Origin: Bacillus sp. BP-3
GTDB taxonomy: Bacteria; Bacillota; Bacilli; Bacillales; Bacillaceae_G
Length of the DNA: 64,000 bases
Direction: 5' to 3'
NCBI RefSeq assembly: GCF_028401955.1
Contig: NZ_JAQOTJ010000003.1
Coordinates: 372,001 to 436,000, forward strand
The translations under genes were made by a program, and so were the position numbers. Below the pieces are notes generated by a model, which was not told the DNA's origin, did no database searches, and saw nothing but the letters and a program-made list of their open reading frames with translations. Each line of letters begins with the position of its first letter. Position 1 is the stretch's first letter. Below, one piece after another: positions 35,694 through 44,367 of this stretch.

Positions 35694-36278
35694 TCAGTTT
35701 GGGTTGTATTTGTTTTCAAATTCCGTTTTTGCAGTTTTAGTATATTTGTTAACAAACTCTGTTTTTGCTTCCGTATATCCATCTCTGTCATGTTCATATT
35801 TATCTATTAAGCTCATTTTCAAGTTACCATATTCTTTTGCAACATCTTTATGTAATTGTAAAAAATCTCTAAAATACAATTCATTCCAATTGCCTATATA
35901 CCGAACATGAATATGAAATACTTTTTCAGCAAATCCACTTTCTGTATAACCTTTCATAAACATTAAATGAGGTGCTGGCTTTTGTGATTGCTTTTCGATG
36001 ATATATCCGTTTTTCTCTAACACATTAACTAAAAATTTCAAATCGCAGTCTTCTGTTATTTCAAGCAATATATCTATCGTTGGCTTTGCTAATAATCCAA
36101 TAACAGAGGTACTTCCAATGTGATTTATTCGTTCAATAAATTGTTTACCAATTATATTGCTAAATAATTTTTCTTCTTGTAAATACCAATCTTTCCATAT
36201 TGGATTATGCTCTTTCAAAATAATCGGAAACAGTTCCCACAATTCCTCTAGTGACATTTCTGATAAGCTCCTACCCAC
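35694..36278 (-). CDS. GrpB/UPF0157 nucleotidyltransferase-fold protein
   Basis: A 194-residue protein with the GrpB signature INHIGSTSVIGLLAKPTIDILLEI and a later HIHVRYIGNWNELYFRDFLQLHKDVAKEY. The nucleotidyltransferase fold is known, but the family's reaction is unclear. GTG 36278 is chosen because GGAGG lies 8 bases upstream. The C-terminus ends with a tandem 12-residue duplication (AKTEFVNKYTKT, AKTEFENKYNPN) encoded by two 36-base repeats at 35707-35778. Confidence 0.9.
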   Translation of the reverse strand: MGRSLSEMSLEELWELFPIILKEHNPIWKDWYLQEEKLFSNIIGKQFIERINHIGSTSVIGLLAKPTIDILLEITEDCDLKFLVNVLEKNGYIIEKQSQKPAPHLMFMKGYTESGFAEKVFHIHVRYIGNWNELYFRDFLQLHKDVAKEYGNLKMSLIDKYEHDRDGYTEAKTEFVNKYTKTAKTEFENKYNPN

Positions 36279-36371
36279 TATACAATCCTCCATTTTACTT
36301 AGTAATCCGTTTTATAAAATTTTATTTCAGAGTTCTCTAAAATATTAATGCAACATCTCCATTTCTTAATC

Positions 36372-36770
36372 CTAAATCTTTTCCATCTTTGTAACCTGTA
36401 TCTTCGCAGGGTAAGATTCGAGTATTTCACTATACTCTATTCTAACTTTGTCACCTGTTTGTAATTGCTTTACTATACTTGAATTATTAATGTGTAAAAC
36501 AGCGTCAGCGGGAATTTTTCTTTTTAATCTTTCTTCTAAGTTTTTTCTGTCATAATCATCTTTTAAATACTTCTCTTCAATGAAAAACACAGCATCTCCC
36601 TTAAGCAAAATATAGCCATCTATCCAATTAGAAGCCGCATTATTATCTGTTTTCTTTGTAGATATTTTTAATTCATTACTTGTATCTGTTTTCCACATTA
36701 AAACCACTATGAAGATCAGTACAAAAAATATAATCATACCAACTGTTTGCATACTTTTTTTCATTTGCAT
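36372..36770 (-). CDS. DUF3221 membrane-anchored or secreted protein
   Basis: A roughly 132-residue protein. An N-terminal membrane segment (about residues 8-27) precedes a domain with GYILLKGDAVFFIEEKY, ADAVLHINNSSIVKQLQTGD and KVRIEYSEILESYPAKIQV, the DUF3221 pattern. These small extracellular proteins are common in Bacillus and of unknown role. ATG 36770 has AGGTG; GTG 36779 is an alternative start. Monocistronic. Confidence 0.8.
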   Translation of the reverse strand: MQMKKSMQTVGMIIFFVLIFIVVLMWKTDTSNELKISTKKTDNNAASNWIDGYILLKGDAVFFIEEKYLKDDYDRKNLEERLKRKIPADAVLHINNSSIVKQLQTGDKVRIEYSEILESYPAKIQVTKMEKI

Positions 36771-37007
36771 CTCTATCACCTAACATACCTTTTCTAAAAC
36801 ATTCATTACTAAATAGTAAAAAACCATAAATGAGATTCCTACACTCTAATTTCTTTTAGACTCTGTTAATTAGTAGCGTTGGTTTAGCACCGACATTTAA
36901 ACCTCTCATTTGTACAACAAGAACGGCGAGATATTAGGTATTTGACCTATATTGACGAGGGGAAATTGGAGCCACAGTCTATATTTATCTAAATCTTCAC
37001 ATATTAA

Positions 37008-37862
37008 TTAGATGGTAGTAAATTCTCGAACGGTTGTTATAAAAGATTCCTTCTCTTCAACAAAAGGAAAATGATTACTATTCTTAAAAATTTCTAATTT
37101 AGAATCTGAAATTAATGTATGCATTTCTTTTGAGTACAAAACAGGACATTGTACATCATATTGACCACAAAGAATAAGAGTAGGAAAATTAATATGTTTT
37201 AATTTCTCTCGAACATCATAAGTTTTAATGTCTTTGTTATAAGCTCTCATTCTTTTTCTAATAATTTTACTAAAGGATAGTTCACTAAAATATTCATTAT
37301 ACTTTTCTGATTCATAGAGAGACAATTCAATCAACTTTTTATTAGCTATTCTTTTTTTATCTTTCGAAACAAAGGGTAACATCAATGCTAAAAATATTTT
37401 GGATACCTCTTTACGATGTTGACCAGTTTTAAAATTATATAGACAACTTTCCGAATTTAAAAACTCATTAGATGCGGCAGTATCACATAATATAAGGGAA
37501 TCTAATACCTCGGGTTTACTGGTAGCATATGTTAATCTTAAAAATCCACCCGCAGAATGCCCAGCAAAAGACCATTTTGGGTATCCTAACTCAGTTCGTA
37601 TGCTTTCGAGGTCCTTAACTGTCTCATTCATTGTCAGTTCGTTTGAGTTTCGAGCTTTTGATGAATTTCCAGCCTGTTTTAAATTAACTAAAATAACCTT
37701 ATAAAACGATGATAGGCAATCTGCAAAAATCGAACCTCTAATGGAGAATTCTTGGTATAGATGTGTTATACACAAAGGTTTTCCATTACCAGTAATAAAG
37801 ATTTCAAAAGAACCTCTTTCTGTATTAATAACCTTCTGTTCATAATTTACCAATTCATTCAC
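37008..37862 (-). CDS. alpha/beta hydrolase
   Basis: A 284-residue alpha/beta hydrolase. The nucleophile is the serine in FAGHSAGGFLRL, the acid is probably in LILCGQYDVQCPV, and the histidine is in NSNHFPFVEEKE. This is the proline-iminopeptidase/esterase style. The start is GTG 37862 or TTG 37853; AGGTG supports the latter. Substrate unknown. It stands alone. Confidence 0.88.
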   Translation of the reverse strand: MNELVNYEQKVINTERGSFEIFITGNGKPLCITHLYQEFSIRGSIFADCLSSFYKVILVNLKQAGNSSKARNSNELTMNETVKDLESIRTELGYPKWSFAGHSAGGFLRLTYATSKPEVLDSLILCDTAASNEFLNSESCLYNFKTGQHRKEVSKIFLALMLPFVSKDKKRIANKKLIELSLYESEKYNEYFSELSFSKIIRKRMRAYNKDIKTYDVREKLKHINFPTLILCGQYDVQCPVLYSKEMHTLISDSKLEIFKNSNHFPFVEEKESFITTVREFTTI

Positions 37863-37968
37863 CTACTTTACACTATTTCCAATTCTGCATGTATTTCTAA
37901 ATTTCTGATATTACCCCCCTTAACATCAACTTAAAACTCAAAACAAGCGTTCTTGTTTGAATCAAATA

Positions 37969-38685
37969 TCAACAGTGTTCATTAACAAATCCTACTTTTA
38001 AAGAATATAGTAAATATGTAACCATATATTCGCACGCTTTCTCACAAGCTAACATCTTAAATACTTTTTGTTCTTCTACTGTTTTATCATTCGCTTGATC
38101 TGAAGCAGCTTTTAAACAAAGAAACAGTTTTTTATTCACATAACAAACATAAGAAAATGCAGCAATTTCTTGATCGACCGCAAGAGCTCCGTATACTGTC
38201 TGAAGTAATTCTCTCGTTTCTGAACTACGAATACGCTGGTCACCTGAAACAAATGTCCCGTAATGAGAGTTGTAAGCTGACTGCAACTTTTTCATTTCTT
38301 TAATCAACTGTTTAGAAGGTTGAATACTTGCTGCTCTGCCTGTATACAAATCAAACGGATCCATTCCCGTTCCTGCTCTGGTTACATCATGTTGCATAAC
38401 TTTAGTAGCGACAACAATATCACCGTTTTTCACCTTGTTTGATAAACTGCCGCAAATTCCTGTCATAAATAGCTGCTCAGGTTGGAATTCACTAATAAGA
38501 AGTTGAACACAACTTGCACATTGTACTTTTCCGACTCCAGTTATGACAGAAATCAATTCAATGCCGTTCAGATTATGAAAATGAAACTCCCAAGCTGCTC
38601 GTTTTTCTTTCTGATAGCTTGGATAATATTTATGTAAATACGTAAGCTCTGGTTCCCATGCTGCTACGATAGCAATCCGCTTCAT
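37969..38685 (-). CDS. nucleosidase of the MTA/SAH nucleosidase (PNP) superfamily
   Basis: A 238-residue protein. The N-terminal strand is RIAIVAAWEPEL, FMTGICGSLSNKVKNGDIVVA is the nucleobase/phosphate-side motif, and the conserved active-site aspartate is in LKAASDQAND. It is similar in plan to 5'-methylthioadenosine/S-adenosylhomocysteine nucleosidase but divergent, so the true base is uncertain. ATG has AGAGAGG. Monocistronic. Confidence 0.85.
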   Translation of the reverse strand: MKRIAIVAAWEPELTYLHKYYPSYQKEKRAAWEFHFHNLNGIELISVITGVGKVQCASCVQLLISEFQPEQLFMTGICGSLSNKVKNGDIVVATKVMQHDVTRAGTGMDPFDLYTGRAASIQPSKQLIKEMKKLQSAYNSHYGTFVSGDQRIRSSETRELLQTVYGALAVDQEIAAFSYVCYVNKKLFLCLKAASDQANDKTVEEQKVFKMLACEKACEYMVTYLLYSLKVGFVNEHC

Positions 38686-39246
38686 ATATAAAATTCCTCT
38701 CTAAATATTTATTTTTATTAAATATAGTACATCCTCACGAATTAAAGTTAATGATAATCTAATTATGTATCCTTAAAACATAATACAAGTTTTTATTTTG
38801 TCATATATACCATCATTTACTTCGCTCTTTACAACCAATACCCTTCTTTCTCCTTTTGAACATAGTAAAGCTCATGAAAAAACGCTATTCTTTTCTTGTA
38901 TTTCTACAAAAAGAATAGCGTTTTTAAATTTCTTAGGCATTCTGAAGGTAAGTACTTTATTTAATGTATCTTCAAAAGAAATCCCCATCTTTAAGCACAA
39001 AGTAAAAAGTGAAGTACACCCTAGAAGAGGTAATGTGGAGATCCATTTCAGTTAGGCACAGCTTAACTCACTTATACAAATACTCAATTGTTATTATAGT
39101 GAACATACTCTATATCCGATATTCTCACTTGTTTATAGGATTTAGACTGGATTAAAGAGCCAATTACTAAAAAATCGTCTTTAAAAATTGAACTTATGTA
39201 AATTGAGTTTACTGACAATATGGTACCATTCCAAAACACATTTTAC
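38686..39246. other. gene-poor stretch with one strong terminator
   Basis: No recognisable gene. At 38877-38925 AAAACGCTATTCTTTT pairs with AAAAGAATAGCGTTTTT, with T-runs on both strands. An open plus-strand stretch to 39055 ends KVKSEVHPRRGNVEIHFS, which is coding-like, but it runs through that hairpin and has no ribosome site. Confidence 0.55.
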
Positions 39247-39813
39247 TTATTTACTAAATATTATTGGCATATCATCAACGTATCTCTTCCAAATCATATG
39301 ATCATATCCATTCCCCCAATAATCCTTCAACAAATAATCAGGATCTCCAAATTTCTTCTTCCATACCTTCTGTGCATTTGTATACCCACTATCTAAACAA
39401 AACTCTTTCATTCCCCTGCTTAACAAGGTAAGAAACATTGCATTTAAAAGTAAATTCCCTATACCACGCCTTTGGTAATTTGGATGTACAAATACCGTTC
39501 CTATTTCTGGTAAATCATTTAATGCTTTATTTGTGCAGCAGTTTATTAGTTCACTTGCTAGACCGTATTCAATTGTACCGATAACTTTATTACAACTTTT
39601 ATCAACAGCTATCAAAAAGTATCGATTTTCCCCATTGCTATCAAAGTCATATTTTAAGTATTCTTTCTTAATTTCAATTTCATTTTCTATATCATTAAGT
39701 AATTCCGATAAACCTTCTCTAGCAAACGTATCTTTAATGGTTGTACTAAAAAATTGATTTATCTCTTCAGTGTCTTCAATGTGCGGTCTTCTTATCTCCA
39801 CTTTACACACCAA
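39247..39813 (-). CDS. GNAT acetyltransferase
   Basis: A 188-residue GNAT protein. The acetyl-CoA loop is TVFVHPNYQRRGIGNLLLNAM, and the C-terminal strand is EFCLDSGYTNAQKVWKKKFG. The substrate is unknown. It begins at TTG 39813 or GTG 39810, both downstream of AAGGAGTG. Monocistronic. Confidence 0.9.
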   Translation of the reverse strand: MVCKVEIRRPHIEDTEEINQFFSTTIKDTFAREGLSELLNDIENEIEIKKEYLKYDFDSNGENRYFLIAVDKSCNKVIGTIEYGLASELINCCTNKALNDLPEIGTVFVHPNYQRRGIGNLLLNAMFLTLLSRGMKEFCLDSGYTNAQKVWKKKFGDPDYLLKDYWGNGYDHMIWKRYVDDMPIIFSK

Positions 39814-39882
39814 AAATCACTCCTTGTTTTTCTATAGTTTCATATGTAATTTATTTATATTTTTATTAAATAGTTTTATATC

Positions 39883-40797
39883 TTATTTCAAACTAACTCT
39901 TAATTCATCAAACCAGCGAGCACAAGCAATTGTCTCTTCAGGTACTCGGTCATGACTTTCAAAGTACCACCATGATGAAAGGATACAGTGAGATAGCCCC
40001 CACGCTATCATTCTTTCTTTGTCTAGTTGAAGTTCCTCTGCCAATTGTTGTATGCGATTTGCTAATACCTTCTTTGGATTTGATTTATTAAATAAGTGAT
40101 TTCTTAAATACGCAATTGTTTCATATTCTGCTTCGCCGATAACTCCCTTTGGATCAATTGCAAGCCATTGATCCGTCCCCATACATAAAGCGTTGTCATG
40201 ATGTAAATCACCATAAAGCAAAAGCGGTTTAGAAATTGTTTTGATTAATTGTGGAAATAAATCTTCTGCTTTATTGACAAGGTCTTTTGGTAATGGTCCT
40301 GTATCACCATCAAAATGTACTCGTAAACGCTGCAATCCTTTTGACCATTGTTCAATAGAAGGGAATGTATATAGAGTAGGAACTGGTTTCCAAAGTTTTT
40401 TCATCGTTTGTCCAATAATTGTCGTTGCTTTTTCTTCATTTTCTATATAGGCAAGTGACATACCTGGTTTGATATATTCTAATAGTAAATATCCATAGTC
40501 AGAATCTGAATCAAGTAATGCCACTGTTCCTTCTCCTTGAAAATAACGAAGTGCTTCTATTTCGTTCTTCAAATCATCACTAGGGACACCGAGTTTTAGC
40601 ACAACATCTTGTCCATTTTCCTTTCGGGCTATACTAACATAGTTATAAGATAGATTGGAACACGATTGAATGACTTGTAGTGATAATTTTTCTTCAATCT
40701 CTTGAATCGTACTCGGAAGCTTTTCAATCCACTGCTTCCCTTGTTCTCCGTGAACATCTTGTATGGTTGTTTTAAAAGATGAAGGTATGCATAACAT
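39883..40797 (-). CDS. APH(6)/hydroxyurea-kinase-family phosphotransferase
   Basis: A 304-residue kinase-fold protein. The catalytic loop is LLYGDLHHDNALC, and the metal motif is AIDPKGVIGEAEYE, the signature of the streptomycin 6-kinase/hydroxyurea phosphotransferase family. It could phosphorylate an aminoglycoside-like or other small hydroxylated molecule; chromosomal relatives often give no resistance. ATG 40797 has GGAGTGG overlapping the end of the upstream HD-domain gene (3-base gap), so the two are one operon. Confidence 0.9.
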   Translation of the reverse strand: MLCIPSSFKTTIQDVHGEQGKQWIEKLPSTIQEIEEKLSLQVIQSCSNLSYNYVSIARKENGQDVVLKLGVPSDDLKNEIEALRYFQGEGTVALLDSDSDYGYLLLEYIKPGMSLAYIENEEKATTIIGQTMKKLWKPVPTLYTFPSIEQWSKGLQRLRVHFDGDTGPLPKDLVNKAEDLFPQLIKTISKPLLLYGDLHHDNALCMGTDQWLAIDPKGVIGEAEYETIAYLRNHLFNKSNPKKVLANRIQQLAEELQLDKERMIAWGLSHCILSSWWYFESHDRVPEETIACARWFDELRVSLK

Positions 40798-40800
40798 TGT

Positions 40801-41412
40801 TTATTCCACTCCTAATTTCTCTTTTAAGTCAAAATAAGCATCCTGTAACCATGGATGAACTACTTTTAGATTCTGTTTTCGCTCCCATAAGTATGAAATG
40901 TAAGCAAAACAAGCGTGTTCTAATGACTGTTCTAACGCTTCTTGAATTTCTGTAATATATGGAGGTGTTCCACTTTGGTCCCATTTAATTTTATCTGCAA
41001 CAAATAACACCATATCTAAATGTGTCGCATTTTTTCTTAATGTTGTATGACAGCTAATTGCATTTAATATCGTTTCGTTTTCTACTTTAAAAATATCGTG
41101 TGCAATTCTTTTTGACAGTTTTTGATGAATAATCATCGGAAATATCCTTTCTTCCTGTAGCACTTCAATTTGCATCGTCTCTGCTACTTGAATACGCTGG
41201 TCATTTGGAATAATGGCACTAATATCATGGAGATAGCCAGCAATCGCTGCTGCTTCCTCATCTAATTCAAATCTCTTGGCAATTCTTTTTGCTTCATTCG
41301 CGACTCTAACAGAATGCTCGTATGTGTGAAGTTTATTATATTGTTCTAGCATTTGTTTAATATCTAGCTCCCAATCTCCTGTTAGAGAAATGGAATTTAT
41401 CATTTGGTTCAT
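40801..41412 (-). CDS. HD-domain hydrolase (YqeK-like)
   Basis: A 203-residue HD-superfamily protein. The metal site is in HTYEHSVRVANEAKRIAKRF and AIAGYLHDISAI, with a later HQKLSKRIAHDIF and LFVADKIKWDQ. YqeK proteins cleave diadenosine tetraphosphate and related nucleotides, and this one is probably similar. ATG 41412 has AGGGGGAG. It is the first gene of a pair with the kinase-like gene that follows after 3 bases. Confidence 0.88.
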   Translation of the reverse strand: MNQMINSISLTGDWELDIKQMLEQYNKLHTYEHSVRVANEAKRIAKRFELDEEAAAIAGYLHDISAIIPNDQRIQVAETMQIEVLQEERIFPMIIHQKLSKRIAHDIFKVENETILNAISCHTTLRKNATHLDMVLFVADKIKWDQSGTPPYITEIQEALEQSLEHACFAYISYLWERKQNLKVVHPWLQDAYFDLKEKLGVE

Positions 41413-41685
41413 TCTCTACTCCCCCTAAAAAGCTTCTAGTTTCTTAATTTTTATTCTAGAAATATACAAATAATCCTTTTTATTACGTTACATGAAATTT
41501 TAAAATGATGATTATATAAGGATGTGTACATACTAACAACTTGTATTTTTCTTTTTATTTGCTACAAAAAATACAACTCCTATGTCATTTATTTTTACAA
41601 TCTGTCCTTTAAACAAGAATCAGTAATTGATATGATGGAAAAGTGAAAAAAAGCTTTAATAAATGTAAGGATGTGTTTTTATTTA

Positions 41686-42240
41686 ATGGTTTTACATTCT
41701 TTCGATTATGAAATATTTCAGTGGGTCAACTCGTTTGTTTATAAATACCCTCTCCTAGATAAAATGATGATTTTTTTCGCTGAGTATGCTCAGTACATTT
41801 TGATTGTTTTATTATTCATTTTATGGATTACAAATAAAGAAAATAGAGTGACCGTATTTCAAGCTTTATTTGCCTGTTCCATAGCATTTACTATGAATCG
41901 AGTGAGTGAATTATTTTTCTATCGCGATCGGCCATTCGTTTCGCATCACATTAAACAATTGGTAGATCACGCTGCAAATTCTTCTTTCCCGAGTGATCAT
42001 GCTACAGCTGCTTTAGTAATTACAGTAACAATTTGGCTATGTAATAGAGGAAAAACATTTATGTGGATCATTTTCGGAATGTGTATCGCTTTTTCAAGAA
42101 TTTGGGTTGGTGTTCATTATCCTTTCGATGTATTGACCGGTATAATTCTAGGAGGATGTACAGCACTACTTGTTCACTACCGAATTATGAAAATGAATTT
42201 TTTGAACAAAATAACGAATTATCCTTTATTTCATAAATAA
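41686..42240 (+). CDS. PAP2-family phosphatase, BcrC/undecaprenyl-pyrophosphatase-like
   Basis: A protein of about 184 residues with about five membrane segments and the three PAP2 motifs: FFYRDRPF, SSFPSDHATA and SRIWVGVHYPFDV. BcrC-type enzymes dephosphorylate undecaprenyl pyrophosphate, recycling the cell-wall lipid carrier and giving bacitracin tolerance. ATG 41686 is chosen since AAGGATGTG lies upstream; ATG 41671 is an alternative without a site. It stands alone with a terminator behind it. Confidence 0.88.
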   Translation: MVLHSFDYEIFQWVNSFVYKYPLLDKMMIFFAEYAQYILIVLLFILWITNKENRVTVFQALFACSIAFTMNRVSELFFYRDRPFVSHHIKQLVDHAANSSFPSDHATAALVITVTIWLCNRGKTFMWIIFGMCIAFSRIWVGVHYPFDVLTGIILGGCTALLVHYRIMKMNFLNKITNYPLFHK

Positions 42241-42254
42241 AAGCAATTAGCAAA

Positions 42255-42287
42255 CAAAAAAACGCTTGATTTCCCAAGCGTTTTTTT
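42255..42287. terminator. bidirectional terminator
   Basis: AAAAAACGCTTG pairs with CAAGCGTTTTTT. T-runs on both strands serve the PAP2 gene and the minus-strand remnant at 42312. Confidence 0.9.
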
Positions 42288-42311
42288 CTCGGTTTATAGA
42301 TACCATTTCAT

Positions 42312-42425
42312 TTATTTTTCTTTGTGTTTCTCATCCCATTCACTTAAATAGGATGCATATTCTAATTCATCTGGATTATCCTGTTACATAGAAATAAACT
42401 CTAGTTTATTTGTAAGCAGAAAATA
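42312..42425 (-). pseudogene. remnant of an unrecognised small gene
   Basis: On the minus strand an open frame reads TNKLEFISM, a TAA stop (42386-42384), then QDNPDELEYASYLSEWDEKH and TAA at 42312. Composition and flow are protein-like and a terminator follows at once, so this looks like the end of a real gene with one nonsense change. No family was recognised. Confidence 0.4.
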
Positions 42426-42450
42426 GCATCTACTTAAGGAGATTATCTCA

Positions 42451-42841
42451 ATGGATTTTTTGAGTTTGATGCTTTTGAACTTATTTGTACTCGTGAGGAG
42501 TTTATGCCGTATTTCATTAAATATGAGGAAAATATGTTGGCTTTATCCTATTAACTAAATTACCATTTACGGCCCCTGAAACAGACTTTTGTATTAACGA
42601 TTTTTTCTTATTAAAGCCGTATAGAGAAAAACAAATAGCAGATCGAACCAGTTCAGAGATTTCCAAACAACACAGGGGAACATATCACGTGTCCCAATTA
42701 AAAAGCAATTCGAGAACAGTGGCTTTCTGGGGAAAATTCTATCAAAAAAACGAGATTGAATATCGAGAAATTGATAAAATGGATGAAGATGATTTGTGTT
42801 TAACCTTGTTTAAACAGTTAGTAGCATTACAAGTGATTTAA
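42451..42841 (+). pseudogene. frameshifted GNAT-like acetyltransferase remnant
   Basis: The first part reads EFDAFELICTREEFMPYFIK in one frame, and the rest reads PETDFCINDFFLLKPYREKQ, then KSNSRTVAFWGKFYQKN and DEDDLCLTLFKQLVALQVI in another. The second half resembles the C-terminal half of GNAT proteins (FF.L..YR..QIA; N..A..FW..FY). At least two frameshifts are present, and the acetyl-CoA loop is lost. Its end overlaps the convergent membrane-protein gene by 32 bases. Confidence 0.65.
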
Positions 42842-43214
42842 ATAAGAAACTAATGGCTGTTAATATAGATAGTATGAGGAACAAGTATTTCAAAAACTTC
42901 ATAAGATATGCACCTGGTTTAAAATCTTTCAGTACGTCTGCCATATTTTTAAAAACAAAGTAACTGAAAACAAGTGCGTTAAAATTAAACCCATAGCCTA
43001 AGTAAATTAAAGTTTTAATAGGTAAACCTATAAATTCACTTGCTCCCATCATAATAAATGAGAAAAGAAATGCTAGTCCATATGGAATATAAGTTACCTT
43101 TGAATCTCTTAATCTCTTTTTCTGTATTAATAGTCTTATGAACATAACAATGAACCATAATTGTAAACCTAATTCAATTAATCTAATTACATATTCTCTC
43201 CAAAATGGTAACAC
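42810..43214 (-). CDS. predicted membrane protein, 134 residues
   Basis: A small polytopic protein with four hydrophobic segments (about residues 9-32, 46-62, 66-86 and 108-130). GTG 43214 has AAAGGGG at good spacing. It lies 16 bases downstream of a 90-residue membrane protein gene, which in turn lies 15 bases after a SUKH-family gene, so the three are probably one operon. The family is not recognised. Confidence 0.75.
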   Translation of the reverse strand: MLPFWREYVIRLIELGLQLWFIVMFIRLLIQKKRLRDSKVTYIPYGLAFLFSFIMMGASEFIGLPIKTLIYLGYGFNFNALVFSYFVFKNMADVLKDFKPGAYLMKFLKYLFLILSILTAISFLFKSLVMLLTV

Positions 43215-43230
43215 GTTACTACCCCTTTCA

Positions 43231-43503
43231 CTACTCTTTGTTTAAATTAATTTGCTTATTTTTCGTTTCTCTGTTATTTTTCACGTTTTTAATAAACCGT
43301 CTTACCCAAAGTACAATAAGTATGATATAACCAATTATAGCTGATGGATTTAATATGTACGTATTTATGAATTCTGCTGTATCGTCAAATCCTTCACTGG
43401 TAAATTCACCCCAGGTTACAAATTTCATCATTATCCACATGCCTGTATTAAATATAAAACCACCAAATAATAGAAAATTATAATTATCTCTTCCATTATC
43501 CAT
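43231..43503 (-). CDS. predicted membrane protein, 90 residues
   Basis: Two hydrophobic segments (about residues 7-25 and 48-66) precede a basic tail (RRFIKNVKNNRETKNKQ). There is no clear ribosome site before ATG 43503, so translation may be coupled to the SUKH gene that ends 15 bases upstream. The family is not recognised. It sits between the SUKH and the second membrane-protein gene. Confidence 0.65.
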   Translation of the reverse strand: MDNGRDNYNFLLFGGFIFNTGMWIMMKFVTWGEFTSEGFDDTAEFINTYILNPSAIIGYIILIVLWVRRFIKNVKNNRETKNKQINLNKE

Positions 43504-43518
43504 ATTAATTATAAATGA

Positions 43519-44016
43519 TTATATAAGTCCATCATAAGCATCTCCGAGTGATACAAAATCACTCTGCAGCCAATACCAATACTTCCCCTTATAATGTATA
43601 AGTCTTTCAAGTAGATCTATAAATGATGTTGCAATGATTTGTGATTCTCCTACAACTCCATGACGATCAAAAAAGCTGTCATAACATTTCCCTAATCTAT
43701 TTTGATGCAAATCAATTGTTACGTATTCTTCTTGTCTACCATTGCATATAATATACCAATTTGAACTCATATCATCTTCACACAACTCACTTATTATTAC
43801 CGGATTTGCTAAAATTAATTCTTGTGGAGAGACTATATAAACTGAATACTCCTCATTCTCAAACAAAACCATTCCTCCGCAAAGACTGTAAAATTCCTTT
43901 ACATCTTCAGGGAGGCTATGTTTCTTCTCATTAATTATCGGTAATCCTGCAGGCTCAAGCACACGACAATCAGATAAAGATTCTATTTGTGCAATAAGTT
44001 GACGCATTTTTTTCAA
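43519..44016 (-). CDS. SMI1/KNR4 (SUKH)-family protein
   Basis: A protein of about 165 residues with the SUKH core: LPEDVKEFYSLCGGMVLFE, then YIVSPQELILANP, NWYIICNGRQEEYVTIDL and FIDLLERLI. Bacterial SUKH proteins often act as immunity proteins against contact-dependent or polymorphic toxins, though orphans are common. TTG 44016 is preceded by AAGGTGG; ATG 44031 is an alternative. No toxin gene is visible nearby. It probably heads an operon with two membrane proteins. Confidence 0.85.
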   Translation of the reverse strand: MKKMRQLIAQIESLSDCRVLEPAGLPIINEKKHSLPEDVKEFYSLCGGMVLFENEEYSVYIVSPQELILANPVIISELCEDDMSSNWYIICNGRQEEYVTIDLHQNRLGKCYDSFFDRHGVVGESQIIATSFIDLLERLIHYKGKYWYWLQSDFVSLGDAYDGLI

Positions 44017-44221
44017 TATAACCACCTTCATTTTTCATAATACGCATCTTATATAAGATAGCAAGTTGCTCTTTATAATGTACCTCCTGGTTTTATCCGC
44101 ATCGTTATTTTCAACTATTCAATCTTATTCTACTGAATCCTCAATTCATTTTCTATACTTTATTAATACTCAATAGACACTAGGATACGGAACATGATTT
44201 AAACAATTATTATGTAAAAAA

Positions 44222-44249
44222 ACAGCAGAGTTCTTTACAATCTCTGCTG
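44222..44249 (-). terminator. terminator downstream of pullulanase gene
   Basis: AGCAGAG pairs with CTCTGCT, with a T-run on the minus strand (complement of AAAAAAA at 44217-44221), about 120 bases after the pulA stop. Confidence 0.6.
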
Positions 44250-44367
44250 CTATCTGTTATTTAACTGCTAGCTTAAAATAATTTTTTATTGAATACACCA
44301 ACGTTACCAAACTTCCGATATGGTTAGTGAATTTTTTAAGCAAGATTTCTTTTTATATAATCTATTC

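Noticed and set aside
35555-35797. 80-codon minus-strand frame between murB and grpB genes
   Set aside because: Its first third overlaps the GrpB gene in another frame and it has no ribosome site. The tail FTQNSKAFPNHKLLFESFQK looks protein-like, but no family could be named.
38798-39055. 85-codon plus-strand frame ending KVKSEVHPRRGNVEIHFS
   Set aside because: It is read through a strong terminator hairpin at 38877-38925 and lacks a ribosome site. The last part could be an old gene tail but is unrecognised.
39883-41412. Aminoglycoside resistance operon
   Set aside because: The kinase has the family motifs, but chromosomal members often give no resistance, and the partner is a nucleotidase rather than a drug-modifying enzyme.
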